Below, piece after piece: positions 36,987 through 45,639 of a stretch of DNA of 64,000 nt. This DNA is from Agrobacterium pusense. GTDB taxonomy: Bacteria; Pseudomonadota; Alphaproteobacteria; Rhizobiales; Rhizobiaceae. Each line of letters begins with the position of its first letter. Within the stretch, counting starts at the first letter, position 1. The position numbers and the translations under genes were made by a program. The notes below the pieces were generated by a model. That model saw only the letters and a program-made list of their open reading frames with translations. It ran no database searches and was not told the DNA's origin. The stretch lies in the NCBI RefSeq assembly GCF_900102105.1, contig NZ_FNBB01000003.1, positions 62,001 to 126,000 of the forward strand, read 5' to 3'.

Positions 36987-38744
36987 TCACTCTCCGACAA
37001 CGGCTCCCTCGCGCCGGGGATCGGCGCTGCCGGCCAACCCCTTGGGGGTCATCTCAATGGCATGCAAACCGGAATTCATTTCACCCGGTTTTACCTCGTA
37101 ACCCAGCGCCTTGAGCGATCCCACCAGATCTTCTGCGCTGGTGCCGGCCTCGATATCGTATGTGCCAAACCGGTTGATGAGATGTGGCTGGGCGACGATC
37201 GCCTCAACGGGCATGCCCCAGTCAATGTAGGCGATCAGCGCCTGTGCCACATAGCCGATGATCTGGCTGCCGCCGGGTGAACCAATGGCGAGCAGGGGTC
37301 TTCCATCCTTCATCACGATAGTCGGGGCCATCGACGAGCGCGGCCGTTTACCGGGCTCAACGCGGTTGGCGACCGGCAGGCCGCCGTCGTGAGTCTTGAA
37401 CGAGAAGTCTGTCAACTCGTTATTGAGCAGGAAACCATTCGTCATCAGACGCGAGCCGAAGCCGTTTTCGATTGTCGTCGTCATAGAGACCACATTGCCG
37501 TCCTTGTCGGCAACGACAAAATGGCTCGTGGAGGGCAACTCGAGCGCCGCATCCCGGCCCCAAAGGAGCGCGTGGTCCCATTCAGGCTCGCCGGCCTTGA
37601 CGGCATCCTTGGCCAACGCCTTGTCGCCATCGAGCAGCTTTGCCCTTTCGCTTAGGTAGCTCTTGTCCAGCAGGCCCTTGATCGGCAGGGGGACGAAATC
37701 GGCGTCAGCGACATAACGCTCGCGGTCGGCAAAGGCGAGGCGTTGCGCATCGCCGATAATGCGCCAGCTTTCGACATTCTTCGGCCCCAGGCTCTTCAGG
37801 TCGAAATTCTCCGACAGGCCGAGTATTTGACCGATGGCGACGGCACCCGAAGACGGCGGTCCCATCCCGCACACATCAAGAGCGCGATAATTGAAGCAGA
37901 CCGGTGCGCGCTCGATCACACGATAGTTGGACAGGTCGGTCAGCGACAAGACGCCCGGATTGTCGGCGGCTTCGCGCACGGTCTTGACGATCGCCTCGGC
38001 GATTGTCCCCTTGTAAAAAGCGTCGGCACCGCCTTTGGCAAGCACGGCAAGCGTTTCCGCATAGGCCGGATTCTTCAACACGGCACCGGTTTGCAGGGCG
38101 GCCCCTGAGGCGTCGAAGAAATATGACCGGGCTTCTGCATATTTCTTCAGCCGGTCGCCCTCCGAAGCGATGAGGGAGGCAAGACGCGGTGATACTTTGA
38201 ACCCCTCGGTCGCCAGCTTTTCGGCGGGCTTCAGAAGGCTCGCCCATTCCGCTTTTCCATACCGTTTATGGGCTTCCTCCAGAAGTCGCACCGTCCCCGG
38301 CGTGCCAACGGAACGGCCGCCAATGACTGCGTCCAGGAATTTAAGCGGCTGACCTTTATCATCCAGGAAGAGCTTAGGCGTAGCTTCCCGGGGCGCCGTC
38401 TCGCGGCCGTCCAACGTCGTCAACTTGCCGCTTTTTGCATGGTAATAAACCAGGAAGGCACCGCCGCCGAGACCGGAACTCTGCGGTTCGACAAGGCCCA
38501 GCACGGTCTGCACCGCCACCATCGCATCTATGGCGTTTCCGCCTGCTGCGATCACCTCGCGTCCCGCCTCAGCCGCGAGCGGATTGGCCGCGGCGACCAT
38601 GAAGCTCTTTGACTCGACACGTCTGGCAGTTGCAGCTCCCGTCGCTTTTTCGGGCGCGACAGTGTCAGAGGCCTGCTGAGCGGAGGCAATTGCGGTGGAG
38701 AGCACCAAAGCGAGGACAGTCCCACCGAGAAATCTCGTTTTCAT
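36987..38744 (-). CDS. ggt: gamma-glutamyltransferase
   Basis: 585 residues with a Sec signal peptide (cleavage near ASAQQ), so periplasmic. The precursor self-cleaves before the nucleophile Thr in PSTSHFVVAD (about residue 405), giving large and small subunits. GSRLMTNGFLLNNELTDFS and the oxyanion region RPRSSMAPT are intact. It hydrolyses glutathione and other gamma-glutamyl compounds or transfers the glutamyl group. It ends 98 bases from the convergent TetR-type gene and appears to be a single-gene unit. Confidence 0.93.
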   Translation of the reverse strand: MKTRFLGGTVLALVLSTAIASAQQASDTVAPEKATGAATARRVESKSFMVAAANPLAAEAGREVIAAGGNAIDAMVAVQTVLGLVEPQSSGLGGGAFLVYYHAKSGKLTTLDGRETAPREATPKLFLDDKGQPLKFLDAVIGGRSVGTPGTVRLLEEAHKRYGKAEWASLLKPAEKLATEGFKVSPRLASLIASEGDRLKKYAEARSYFFDASGAALQTGAVLKNPAYAETLAVLAKGGADAFYKGTIAEAIVKTVREAADNPGVLSLTDLSNYRVIERAPVCFNYRALDVCGMGPPSSGAVAIGQILGLSENFDLKSLGPKNVESWRIIGDAQRLAFADRERYVADADFVPLPIKGLLDKSYLSERAKLLDGDKALAKDAVKAGEPEWDHALLWGRDAALELPSTSHFVVADKDGNVVSMTTTIENGFGSRLMTNGFLLNNELTDFSFKTHDGGLPVANRVEPGKRPRSSMAPTIVMKDGRPLLAIGSPGGSQIIGYVAQALIAYIDWGMPVEAIVAQPHLINRFGTYDIEAGTSAEDLVGSLKALGYEVKPGEMNSGLHAIEMTPKGLAGSADPRREGAVVGE

Positions 38745-39106
38745 TCGCCTTTTCCTCCAGAGCGGCGCACCGCGTTAACATGAGAAGAGCATCCAGCTGA
38801 GCCGGCAGGCCGGTGAATCCCATAATGGCCGAGGCAGGGATGGTTGCCCGAACTTCCTCTTCGCTCTCGTAAGAGCCGGCATCTGCCCGTGACGCCATTC
38901 AGTGACGAACCGTAGCGTCGCTCTATTCCTGCACTATGATGACTGTTTCGGCCCGTGTCCATCATGCCGGAAGGTGACACATCCGTTGGGGGCGCGTCAT
39001 GGAGCCTCCGCCGCCAGCATTATCGCGGTGGTGATTTGCCTGGTTGTCAGTTGTCTTGCGTGATCGGTCCGCTGCCGGACAATCTCATTTTCATCCCGGT
39101 CCCAGG
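38745..39106. other. intergenic region upstream of ggt
   Basis: 362 bases between the ggt start and the end of the LysR gene. I see no gene, strong repeat or clear terminator. It presumably holds the ggt promoter. Confidence 0.35.
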
Positions 39107-40030
39107 TCAATCCTCGAGAAGAATGGCGTCGCTCAGGAGCTCCCGTTTAAGCAATGCCTCCAACCAGTCTATGAAGACCTGCAAACGATGGGAGAGGTGC
39201 TGCCTGTGTGGATAGAGCAGCGCCATGGGCAGGGATTGAGCCCTGTAATCCGGCATCACCTCGACAAGGGCGCCGTTTTGCAACTGATCTCGGACGTCGT
39301 AGGCGGGTATCTGGATAAGACCCATTCCTGCCAGACAACATGCAATATAGGCTTCTGCGCTATTGACCGTCACGCGGGCACGCATGGACATCGAGCGAAC
39401 GGTGTCGTTTTCCAGCCATTCCCAGCTTTCAATTCTCCCCGTGGAAGGAGATGCATAGTTAATAGCCCAATGTTGCGACAGATCGTCCGGGGCGAAAGGT
39501 TTGCCATGCACGGCAAAATAGGCTGGGCTGCCGACGTTGATGAGTGGCAGCCTGCCTATCTGTCGCGCGATCAAACCGGAGTCGGTCAAGGCACCGACCC
39601 GCAAAACGCAATCCACACTCTCTTCAATGAGATTGACTGTGCGGTCGGTAACCCCCAGCTCGATATCGATCAAAGGGAATCGATGAAGGAAATCCGGCAA
39701 GGCCGGCGCGATTATCAACCGGCCGATCCGGCCCGGAACGTCGATCCTCAGCCTGCCCGATGGCCGTGAGATGGTTTGTCGGAAGATGTTCTCGGTGTCC
39801 TCGACATCCGAGACAATCCGCTGGCAGCTCTCGTAAAAAGCCAACCCATCCTGCGTTGCTGAAACCTTGCGGGTGGTCCGGTGCAGCAGGCGGGCGCCGA
39901 CCCGCGCCTCCAGTTCCAGAACGGCAGCCGAAACCGTAGACCGTGGCAGGCCGAGTGTGTCTGCTGCACGTGTAAAGCTTGAGCACTCCACAACGCGGGT
40001 GAACACACGAAAGAGGTCGATGCGATCCAC
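39107..40030 (-). CDS. LysR family transcriptional regulator
   Basis: 307 residues. The N-terminal winged helix reads LFRVFTRVVECSSFTRAADTLGLPRSTVSAAVLELE with wing RLLHRTTRKVSATQDG, and is followed by a LysR effector domain (GRLRIDVPGRIG, CVLRVGAL). It is divergent from an SDR gene with an inverted repeat between them, so it most likely controls that gene. Confidence 0.92.
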   Translation of the reverse strand: MDRIDLFRVFTRVVECSSFTRAADTLGLPRSTVSAAVLELEARVGARLLHRTTRKVSATQDGLAFYESCQRIVSDVEDTENIFRQTISRPSGRLRIDVPGRIGRLIIAPALPDFLHRFPLIDIELGVTDRTVNLIEESVDCVLRVGALTDSGLIARQIGRLPLINVGSPAYFAVHGKPFAPDDLSQHWAINYASPSTGRIESWEWLENDTVRSMSMRARVTVNSAEAYIACCLAGMGLIQIPAYDVRDQLQNGALVEVMPDYRAQSLPMALLYPHRQHLSHRLQVFIDWLEALLKRELLSDAILLED

Positions 40031-40050
40031 AAGAGCCTCAGATTGTGCGG

Positions 40051-40070
40051 GGTTTCAAACAAGTGAAACC
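40051..40070. promoter_or_regulatory. candidate LysR operator
   Basis: GGTTTCAAACAAGTGAAACC has 7-bp perfect inverted arms (GGTTTCA/TGAAACC) around six bases. It lies 21 bases upstream of the LysR start and 95 bases before the SDR start, where LysR recognition sites usually sit. Confidence 0.5.
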
Positions 40071-40164
40071 AGAATGGATGACTTTATCACGAAAATCCAG
40101 ACGATACTCTGGCTGGCGACGGCGGGCGCAGATGCGGCTGCCCATCTGCAAAAGGAGGCCATCC

Positions 40165-40938
40165 ATGACCGATCACAGCATCAAGGGTAAAACCGTCATC
40201 ATCGCCGGGGGCGCCAAGAATTTGGGCGGGCTGATAGCACGCGATCTCGCCTCACACGGCGCAAAAGCAATCGCGATCCATTATAACAGCGCTGCCACCA
40301 AAGGGGAGGCGGACGCAACAGTGACCGCAGTCAAGGCGGCCGGTGCCGAGGCAGTGGCATTGCAAGCCGACCTGACAACGGCGGGCGCCGTCGAAAAGCT
40401 GTTCGCCGAGGCTGTCGCTGCCATCGGCCGGCCTGACATTGCAATCAACACGGTGGGTAAGGTCCTTAAGAAGCCAATCCTGGAGATATCTGAAGCCGAA
40501 TATGATGAAATGAGTGCCGTCAACGCGAAAACCGCATTCTTCTTCATCAAGGAAGCTGGCAGGCACCTTAATGACAACGGCAAGCTGGTAACGCTGGTGA
40601 CCTCATTGCTCGGCGCGTTCACACCTTTCTATGCGAGCTACGCCGGCACCAAGGCGCCGGTCGAGCATTTCACCCGCGCAGCCTCGAAGGAGTTCGGTCA
40701 GCGCGGCATCTCGGTCACGGCGATCGGGCCCGGCCCGATGGACACCCCGTTCTTCTATCCCGCCGAGGGAGCGGATGCCGTCGCCTACCACAAGACCGCG
40801 GCGGCGCTCTCAGGTTTCTCCAAGACGGGACTTACCGACATCGAGGATATCGTCCCCTACATCCGGTTTATGGTCTCGGATGGTTGGTGGATGACGGGCC
40901 AAACCATTCTCGTCAACGGCGGCTATACGACCAAGTAA
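40165..40938 (+). CDS. short-chain dehydrogenase/reductase
   Basis: 257 residues from ATG 40165, which has a perfect AAGGAGG. The cofactor loop is the variant AGGAKNLGG rather than TGxxxGxG. The catalytic Tyr-Lys is visible as YASYAGTKAPVEH, the preceding Ser as VTSLLG, and a C-terminal GGYT follows. This variant occurs in SDRs that reduce sugars or quinone-like compounds; the substrate is unknown. It is divergent from a LysR regulator and followed 58 bases later by a small membrane protein gene. Confidence 0.85.
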   Translation: MTDHSIKGKTVIIAGGAKNLGGLIARDLASHGAKAIAIHYNSAATKGEADATVTAVKAAGAEAVALQADLTTAGAVEKLFAEAVAAIGRPDIAINTVGKVLKKPILEISEAEYDEMSAVNAKTAFFFIKEAGRHLNDNGKLVTLVTSLLGAFTPFYASYAGTKAPVEHFTRAASKEFGQRGISVTAIGPGPMDTPFFYPAEGADAVAYHKTAAALSGFSKTGLTDIEDIVPYIRFMVSDGWWMTGQTILVNGGYTTK

Positions 40939-40996
40939 CGGCTGGGGGAACGGGCTTCAGGGCCCATTCCCCTGCGGGGCATGAAAGGTTGGCATC

Positions 40997-41269
40997 ATGG
41001 ATATGATGTTGGTGATTCTGGGCGGCATTGCCCCGTTCGGTGTATTCTGCCTGTTCGGCTGGCTGTGGGGCGAGGATTCGGCAAGTGTGGCTGTCGCCGC
41101 GAAAGCTTTCATTCCCCTCTGGCTTGCGATGGCGCTGGTCAACCTGTGGGTGGGCGTGACCAAAGCGGGTTACACGGTGATGCAGGAACTGCCCATCTTC
41201 ATGATTGTCGTCACAATACCGGCTGCAATAGCTGCGATCGCTGTATGGCAAATCGCAAGGGGGGCCTGA
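40997..41269 (+). CDS. small four-helix-type membrane protein, unknown
   Basis: 90 residues, largely hydrophobic, with about three transmembrane segments (roughly 3-24, 35-55, 65-85). It starts at ATG 40997 behind a modest AAGG site. I recognise no family. It is downstream of the SDR on the same strand and may be co-transcribed, possibly as a membrane partner or as an unrelated small protein. Confidence 0.6.
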   Translation: MDMMLVILGGIAPFGVFCLFGWLWGEDSASVAVAAKAFIPLWLAMALVNLWVGVTKAGYTVMQELPIFMIVVTIPAAIAAIAVWQIARGA

Positions 41270-41642
41270 CACGCGGGCCGGTTCCGCGCATGATTCCTAT
41301 CTTGCGAATGGCTGGTGCGGGGCAACGAGGCCCGTTCATTTTGTTAAGTACGAATTCAGCCCGAGCGCGACCCGGACAGCAGCCCGAAGGCGAGGATCGC
41401 GTTATTTGGAGATACGGGCGCCGCATTGGACCATCGGTCGGGTACGGCAACTGGGTAACAGGCCGCGGAGGCGATCGGGATGGGTCGCTTGGATGGAGAT
41501 ATGTCGGTCCATGATTGAGGTACAATCAGCCATGATGACTTTCGGCTGATATCGACGGTCGGACACAGGAAACACGCCGCAAGTGCGACAGACTCTTTGC
41601 TCTCACGAGAAAGTTCGATAGGCTGCGTCTATTGATCCTCAG
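41270..41642. other. intergenic region upstream of HWE kinase
   Basis: 373 bases with no recognisable gene. A weak GC hairpin followed by TTCATTTTG around 41318-41342 could end the upstream transcript. I see no EcfG-type promoter before the kinase. Confidence 0.35.
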
Positions 41643-43472
41643 GTGGAGATCGTCGCCCTGGACAAGGTTAACACGCTCGCAGTTCCCGTATCCAGCCTCC
41701 TCGACACAGTGGACTGGGCATCAGGCCCACTTGGTCCGAAATCGGAATGGCCTGCCTGTCTGCATGCCGCCATCGGCATCATGCTTCCCTCACAGGCGCA
41801 GATCGTGATGTTCTGGGGACCGGAGTTTGTCGCATTCTACAACGACGCCTACGCGCCAACCATAGGCAATAAGCACCCACACGCATTCGGCAGACCCGCC
41901 CGAGAATACTGGAACGAACTCTGGGATGACCTCGAGCCGCTGCTGCAGCGCGTCCTCGCGAAGGGAGAAACGGTCGCCGCAAAAGACAGGCCATTTTATA
42001 TCGAAAGACACGGTTACCCCGAAACGGTGTACTTCGACATTTCGTATTCTCCGGTCGCGGATCAGGATGGCACCGTGCGTGGTGTGTTCTGCATCGTCAA
42101 CGAAACGACCGAGCGGGTGAAGGCGGATGCGGCCTTGCGAGAGAGCGAGGAGCGTCTAAGGGCCATCTTCGCGCAGTCAGCCGCTGGCATAGCCCTCGGC
42201 GATCTGACCGGAAAACTCCTCAGCGTGAACGATCATTTCTGTCGGATCGTCGGTCGGCCGAGGGACGAGCTGATCGGCAGCCGCATGCAGGAGATTACGT
42301 TTGCCGACGATCTTCCCGAAAACCAGCGCCTGTTCCAGCACATGGTTCAGACCGGTGAAAGCTTCGAGATAGAAAAGCGCTACGTCCGTGGTGACGGAAG
42401 TCTGGTGTGGGTCGCGAACTCGGTCTCCGCAATCCGCGATGACGGGGGAAACATGTCGCAAGCTGTCGCCATTTCGGTCGATATCGGCGAGAGACGACAC
42501 GCTCAGGAGATCGAGAAACACCTCGCGTCGATGATCGCCTCTTCCAACGACGCGATTATGGGCATCGATCTCGATATGAAGATCACCAGCTGGAACGCAG
42601 CTGCGGAAAAGCTCTATGGTTATTCGCAGGATGAAGTCGTCGGCCGGTCGGTGCTGATGTTGGTGCCGGATGGGAGGCAGGAAGAGGAGCCGAGGATCCT
42701 CACGGAGGTCAGGGCAGGCCGTTTCGTTGAACCCTACGAGACGCAGCGTCGTCGAAAGGACGGGCGGCTTGTCGAGGTGCTTCTCAGCGTGTCGCCGATC
42801 CGCGACGCCAACGCACGTGTTATAGGCGCCTCCAAGACGGCGCACGACATCACCGCCCGCAAGGATGCAGAGCGGCTGAAATCCATTCTCGTCAATGAAC
42901 TCCATCATCGCGTCAAGAACGTCCTTGCGACTGTGACGGCAATTGCGAGACAAACGCTTGGTCGCGACAAGGCAAACCACGAGGAGGTGGAAGCCTTCAC
43001 CAGCAGATTGGCGTCGCTGAGCAGAGCGCAGGACCTGCTGGTGCACGCCGATTGGCAGCACGCAGATCTCAAGGCCGTCATGCAGCAGGCCTTGTCACCT
43101 TATCCCGTCGACGCCTTTCAGATTGGCGGGCCTAGCGTTCCCTTGCCCCCGAGAGCGGTCGTGTCACTTTCCCTTGCTCTCCACGAACTGGCGACCAACG
43201 CGGCAAAATACGGTGCACTGTCCGCGCCTGGCGGCCAGGTATCCATCTCGTGGCAATTCGAGCCTCTTGCAGACAACCGCCTGCGGATTGTGTGGGAGGA
43301 ACGAGGGGGGCCGGAGGTTGCTCCGCCCCGGCGCAGGGGTTTCGGTTCGACCCTCATCGAGCGGCTTCTGTCCGCCGAATTGAAGGGCGAGACGAAATTC
43401 GTCTACGCGAAGAGCGGCGTGATCTGCGTCATTGAGGCGGAAATGTCGAAGAATGATGATGGCGCGGCGTAA
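41643..43472 (+). CDS. PAS-domain sensor histidine kinase, HWE family
   Basis: 609 residues from GTG 41643, with a weak ribosome site. An N-terminal sensor region (about 1-150, with FWGPEFVAFYNDAY) precedes two PAS domains (about 165-285 and 290-410, both followed by PAC motifs). The kinase core is HWE type: phospho-acceptor LHHRVKNVLATVTAIARQT, N-box HELATNAAKYGALS, and the family WxE as VWEERGGP. No transmembrane helix is seen, so it is cytoplasmic. Kinases of this family in alphaproteobacteria often feed the PhyR-EcfG general stress pathway; no partner is adjacent. Confidence 0.9.
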   Translation: MEIVALDKVNTLAVPVSSLLDTVDWASGPLGPKSEWPACLHAAIGIMLPSQAQIVMFWGPEFVAFYNDAYAPTIGNKHPHAFGRPAREYWNELWDDLEPLLQRVLAKGETVAAKDRPFYIERHGYPETVYFDISYSPVADQDGTVRGVFCIVNETTERVKADAALRESEERLRAIFAQSAAGIALGDLTGKLLSVNDHFCRIVGRPRDELIGSRMQEITFADDLPENQRLFQHMVQTGESFEIEKRYVRGDGSLVWVANSVSAIRDDGGNMSQAVAISVDIGERRHAQEIEKHLASMIASSNDAIMGIDLDMKITSWNAAAEKLYGYSQDEVVGRSVLMLVPDGRQEEEPRILTEVRAGRFVEPYETQRRRKDGRLVEVLLSVSPIRDANARVIGASKTAHDITARKDAERLKSILVNELHHRVKNVLATVTAIARQTLGRDKANHEEVEAFTSRLASLSRAQDLLVHADWQHADLKAVMQQALSPYPVDAFQIGGPSVPLPPRAVVSLSLALHELATNAAKYGALSAPGGQVSISWQFEPLADNRLRIVWEERGGPEVAPPRRRGFGSTLIERLLSAELKGETKFVYAKSGVICVIEAEMSKNDDGAA

Positions 43473-43509
43473 TGAGGCCGAAGAGCGCGGATTGGCTTAT
43501 GCTCGGGGC

Positions 43510-43528
43510 CCCGCCCGAGACGGGCGGG
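43510..43528. terminator. hairpin between convergent genes
   Basis: CCCGCCCG-AGA-CGGGCGGG, a perfect 8-bp GC stem with a 3-base loop, midway between the kinase stop and the convergent membrane protein stop. There is no long T run on either side. Confidence 0.55.
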
Positions 43529-43550
43529 ACTCCTTTGCAGATATGAAGGG

Positions 43551-44633
43551 CTATCTCCTGTAGGCGAGGCCGCCCCAGATTCTTCCTTCATCCCTATGTC
43601 GACCACCGTGAACAGCGCCGATGTAAGCTGCTGCAGAGGACACGATTGCTGAAGCCGCCAATAAAAACGCGGTCAGAATGCCGGTGATTCGTGCTTTCTC
43701 CGCAATGTCAGCCGCCTGCCTCTTGGCATCCTCCAGCGCTTTCTCTGCCTGCGCCTTCATTTCGTCGACGCGCTTTTGGGCCTCATCGACTTTTTGCTGC
43801 GCTTCCGTCCGTACGGCCTGCACCCGCTCCACCGTCTGATTGACCCTGTTCTGGGCATCGGTCTGGCTGATGCCGGTACGCGTAGCAATCTGTGTCGTGA
43901 GCCAGTTTCTGTCAGCGTCGGAAATTTCGCCTGTCGACAGCAGATTTCCCAGGATGCCGCTTATTTGCCGCTGGTAGTCACCGACGGTTTGATCGGCCTG
44001 CGGCGACGCTGCCTGTCCATCCGTTCGCAACAGCGTATCAGTAAAATAATCGAGCGGATTGGCCCTGAGGCCCTGCGGAAGCATCTGCTCGATGCTGGGC
44101 GCTGCTGCCTTCCCGGCCCCTTGCGCGATACCGCCAGCGGCACTCCCGGCTCCTGAAACGATTCCCCCGGCGACCTGTCCGACGCCTTGCGCCGCTCCAC
44201 CAACCGCCGTCCCGGTTGCCTCAATTGCTGTCTGGGCGGCGCTTCCAACAGCTCTTGCACCACCTGAAAGAACGCCCAGGGCCAGGAATGCCGAGACGAC
44301 CGTTCCAATCCCCCAAACCACCAGCCCATTCAGGCCGTCACGAACGGTCAATTCGTTTCGGTCCGCCTGCCCTGCGGGTCTGCGCATCCGGCCGGTGATG
44401 TAACCGCCCAGCATGTAAGAGCCGACCATGGAAACGACCACGAAGAGGCCGGTTATGATCAGCCAGACTGAACTGATCTCACCGCCATTGTCCGCCGAGA
44501 TTGAACTCAGTCCCAATCCGCTGGCAAACGCGGTGAGAACCGCCATTGCCCCGGAGGCAATAAACGCTCCGGCAAAAATGGCAGGCCAGTCGACATAGCT
44601 CCGATTGGCGTCAGTAACGATTGGATCAACCAT
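43551..44633 (-). CDS. membrane protein with Gly/Ala-rich and coiled-coil segments, unknown
   Basis: 360 residues from ATG 44633. Three transmembrane segments lie in the first 140 residues. A Gly/Ala-rich stretch with short repeats (GGAAQGVGQVAGGI, GSAAGGIAQGAGKAA) covers about 150-195. A long charged helical part (about 275-325; AQQKVDEAQKRVDEMKAQAE) then leads to a last transmembrane helix near 335. The helical part resembles apolipoprotein/LEA-type amphipathic proteins that protect membranes in stress, but I cannot name a family. Its ATG overlaps the stop of the 24-residue peptide gene (TAATG), so the two are coupled. Confidence 0.7.
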   Translation of the reverse strand: MVDPIVTDANRSYVDWPAIFAGAFIASGAMAVLTAFASGLGLSSISADNGGEISSVWLIITGLFVVVSMVGSYMLGGYITGRMRRPAGQADRNELTVRDGLNGLVVWGIGTVVSAFLALGVLSGGARAVGSAAQTAIEATGTAVGGAAQGVGQVAGGIVSGAGSAAGGIAQGAGKAAAPSIEQMLPQGLRANPLDYFTDTLLRTDGQAASPQADQTVGDYQRQISGILGNLLSTGEISDADRNWLTTQIATRTGISQTDAQNRVNQTVERVQAVRTEAQQKVDEAQKRVDEMKAQAEKALEDAKRQAADIAEKARITGILTAFLLAASAIVSSAAAYIGAVHGGRHRDEGRIWGGLAYRR

Positions 44634-44707
44634 TAGCGTAACCCCAACAGTGAGAGAATGAACAGGACGACCACGACCAGCCCGACTAGGTAAATGATAG
44701 AGTTCAC
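44633..44707 (-). CDS. 24-residue single-helix membrane peptide
   Basis: GTG 44707 starts a 24-codon frame behind a strong GGAGGAG site. The peptide is MNSIIYLVGLVVVV followed by LFILSLLGLR: one hydrophobic helix ending in a positive residue. Its TAA shares a base with the ATG of the next gene (TAATG). The strong ribosome site, the coupling and the clean helix support a real gene. Similar tiny membrane peptides occur next to stress genes in Rhizobiaceae. A candidate stress promoter lies about 90 bases upstream. Confidence 0.7.
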   Translation of the reverse strand: MNSIIYLVGLVVVVLFILSLLGLR

Positions 44708-44793
44708 GGTATCTCCTCCGAAAGGGGGCAGATTCTCCGCATGGCGGATGACTGCATGCTGTGGGAAATGCGAGCTTCATTGCTCGTGAACCA

Positions 44794-44818
44794 AACTCGT
44801 CGCGCTCAAAAAAGTTTC
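44794..44818 (-). promoter_or_regulatory. EcfG-like promoter for the peptide/membrane protein operon
   Basis: On the minus strand GAAAC (44818-44814), 16 bases, AGTT (44797-44794): one mismatch in each element from GGAAC-N16-CGTT. Read as TGAAAC it also resembles the -35 of the pair at 51378-51467, though its -10 does not match theirs. Confidence 0.4.
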
Positions 44819-45087
44819 ACCCCCGATCGCCATCGCTTGCAAATCCGGATTCAAGACCGATTCCCTGTCTGCGATGTGTCTTATCTCGCGTCGCCGGCCT
44901 CTAAAGAACCTTCGACAGTTAGACCCATTGACGGCGGCGTCTGACGAGGCGCCGTCCCGGTGCTGTGCGATAGCTGAGGCAAGTGTTCGCAAGACCCACC
45001 GGCCAAGGCTTTCCGCGACGCAAAGCAATCATTCTTGCTGGAACATCCGAGAGAGGCGCGGGTTAGATGCTGATCAAGGAGGCTTCG
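44819..45087. other. divergent intergenic region
   Basis: This is the remaining part of the 380-base gap between the peptide gene and the DUF883-like gene. It contains no further gene; the only signals I see are the two stress-type promoters at its edges. Confidence 0.4.
45040..45064 (+). promoter_or_regulatory. EcfG-type general-stress promoter
   Basis: GGAAC (45040-45044), 16 bases, GGTT (45061-45064): one mismatch, identical in both elements to the promoter at 283-307. Transcription would start near 45071, just before the AAGGAGG of the gene at 45088. Confidence 0.55.
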
Positions 45088-45483
45088 ATGATCCAAAATA
45101 CCTTTCAACAACATGGCAGTTCTGTTCCCGCGGCATCAGAGGGCAACGGACAGCCGAGCCCCGCGGGTGTCCAGCCGCAAATCTCCGACGCTCCCCTCGT
45201 TGACGCGGCGCTTGCAGAGGTAGCGGAGCGCAATGACAGCCTTGCAGCGCAATTGAGCGACGAGATAAACGCACTGCGCGCCGAGATCGACAGTTTGAAA
45301 GTCCGTGCTGGCGAAACCGCTTCACGGGCTTTGGTGTCTGTAAATGCGGTTGCCCGGATCAATCGCCGCGCCGCACGTAGCGCTATCGGTAGAAGTCCTT
45401 GGGCTTCACTTTGCCTGGCCGCGGGTGTGGGTTACGTGTTGGGCTGCAGCACGTTGCGAAAAGACGGATGGCGGTGGCGGTAA
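45088..45483 (+). CDS. DUF883/ElaB-like membrane-anchored stress protein
   Basis: 131 residues from ATG 45088, preferred over ATG 45067 because AAGGAGG lies between them. A disordered N-terminus is followed by a predicted coiled coil (about 45-85; ERNDSLAAQLSDEINALRAE) and a single C-terminal transmembrane helix with glycine motif (PWASLCLAAGVGYVLGC). This is the ElaB/YqjD layout, whose members tether ribosomes or membranes in stationary phase. The EcfG-type promoter directly upstream supports a stress role. Family placement rests on layout, not close similarity. Confidence 0.65.
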   Translation: MIQNTFQQHGSSVPAASEGNGQPSPAGVQPQISDAPLVDAALAEVAERNDSLAAQLSDEINALRAEIDSLKVRAGETASRALVSVNAVARINRRAARSAIGRSPWASLCLAAGVGYVLGCSTLRKDGWRWR

Positions 45484-45639
45484 AATTGAGAACGACCGCA
45501 GCAGCGCGGCGTTTCGCTTCAGATCCGGCGGATCACCCTTGCCAGTCCTGGATTTTGCGCCATGCTGGACATGGAATTGCGTCGTTCTTTTCCGGCGGCA
45601 GCATGACAATACCACGGCTGCAGACGGCCCAGCGGGGCA

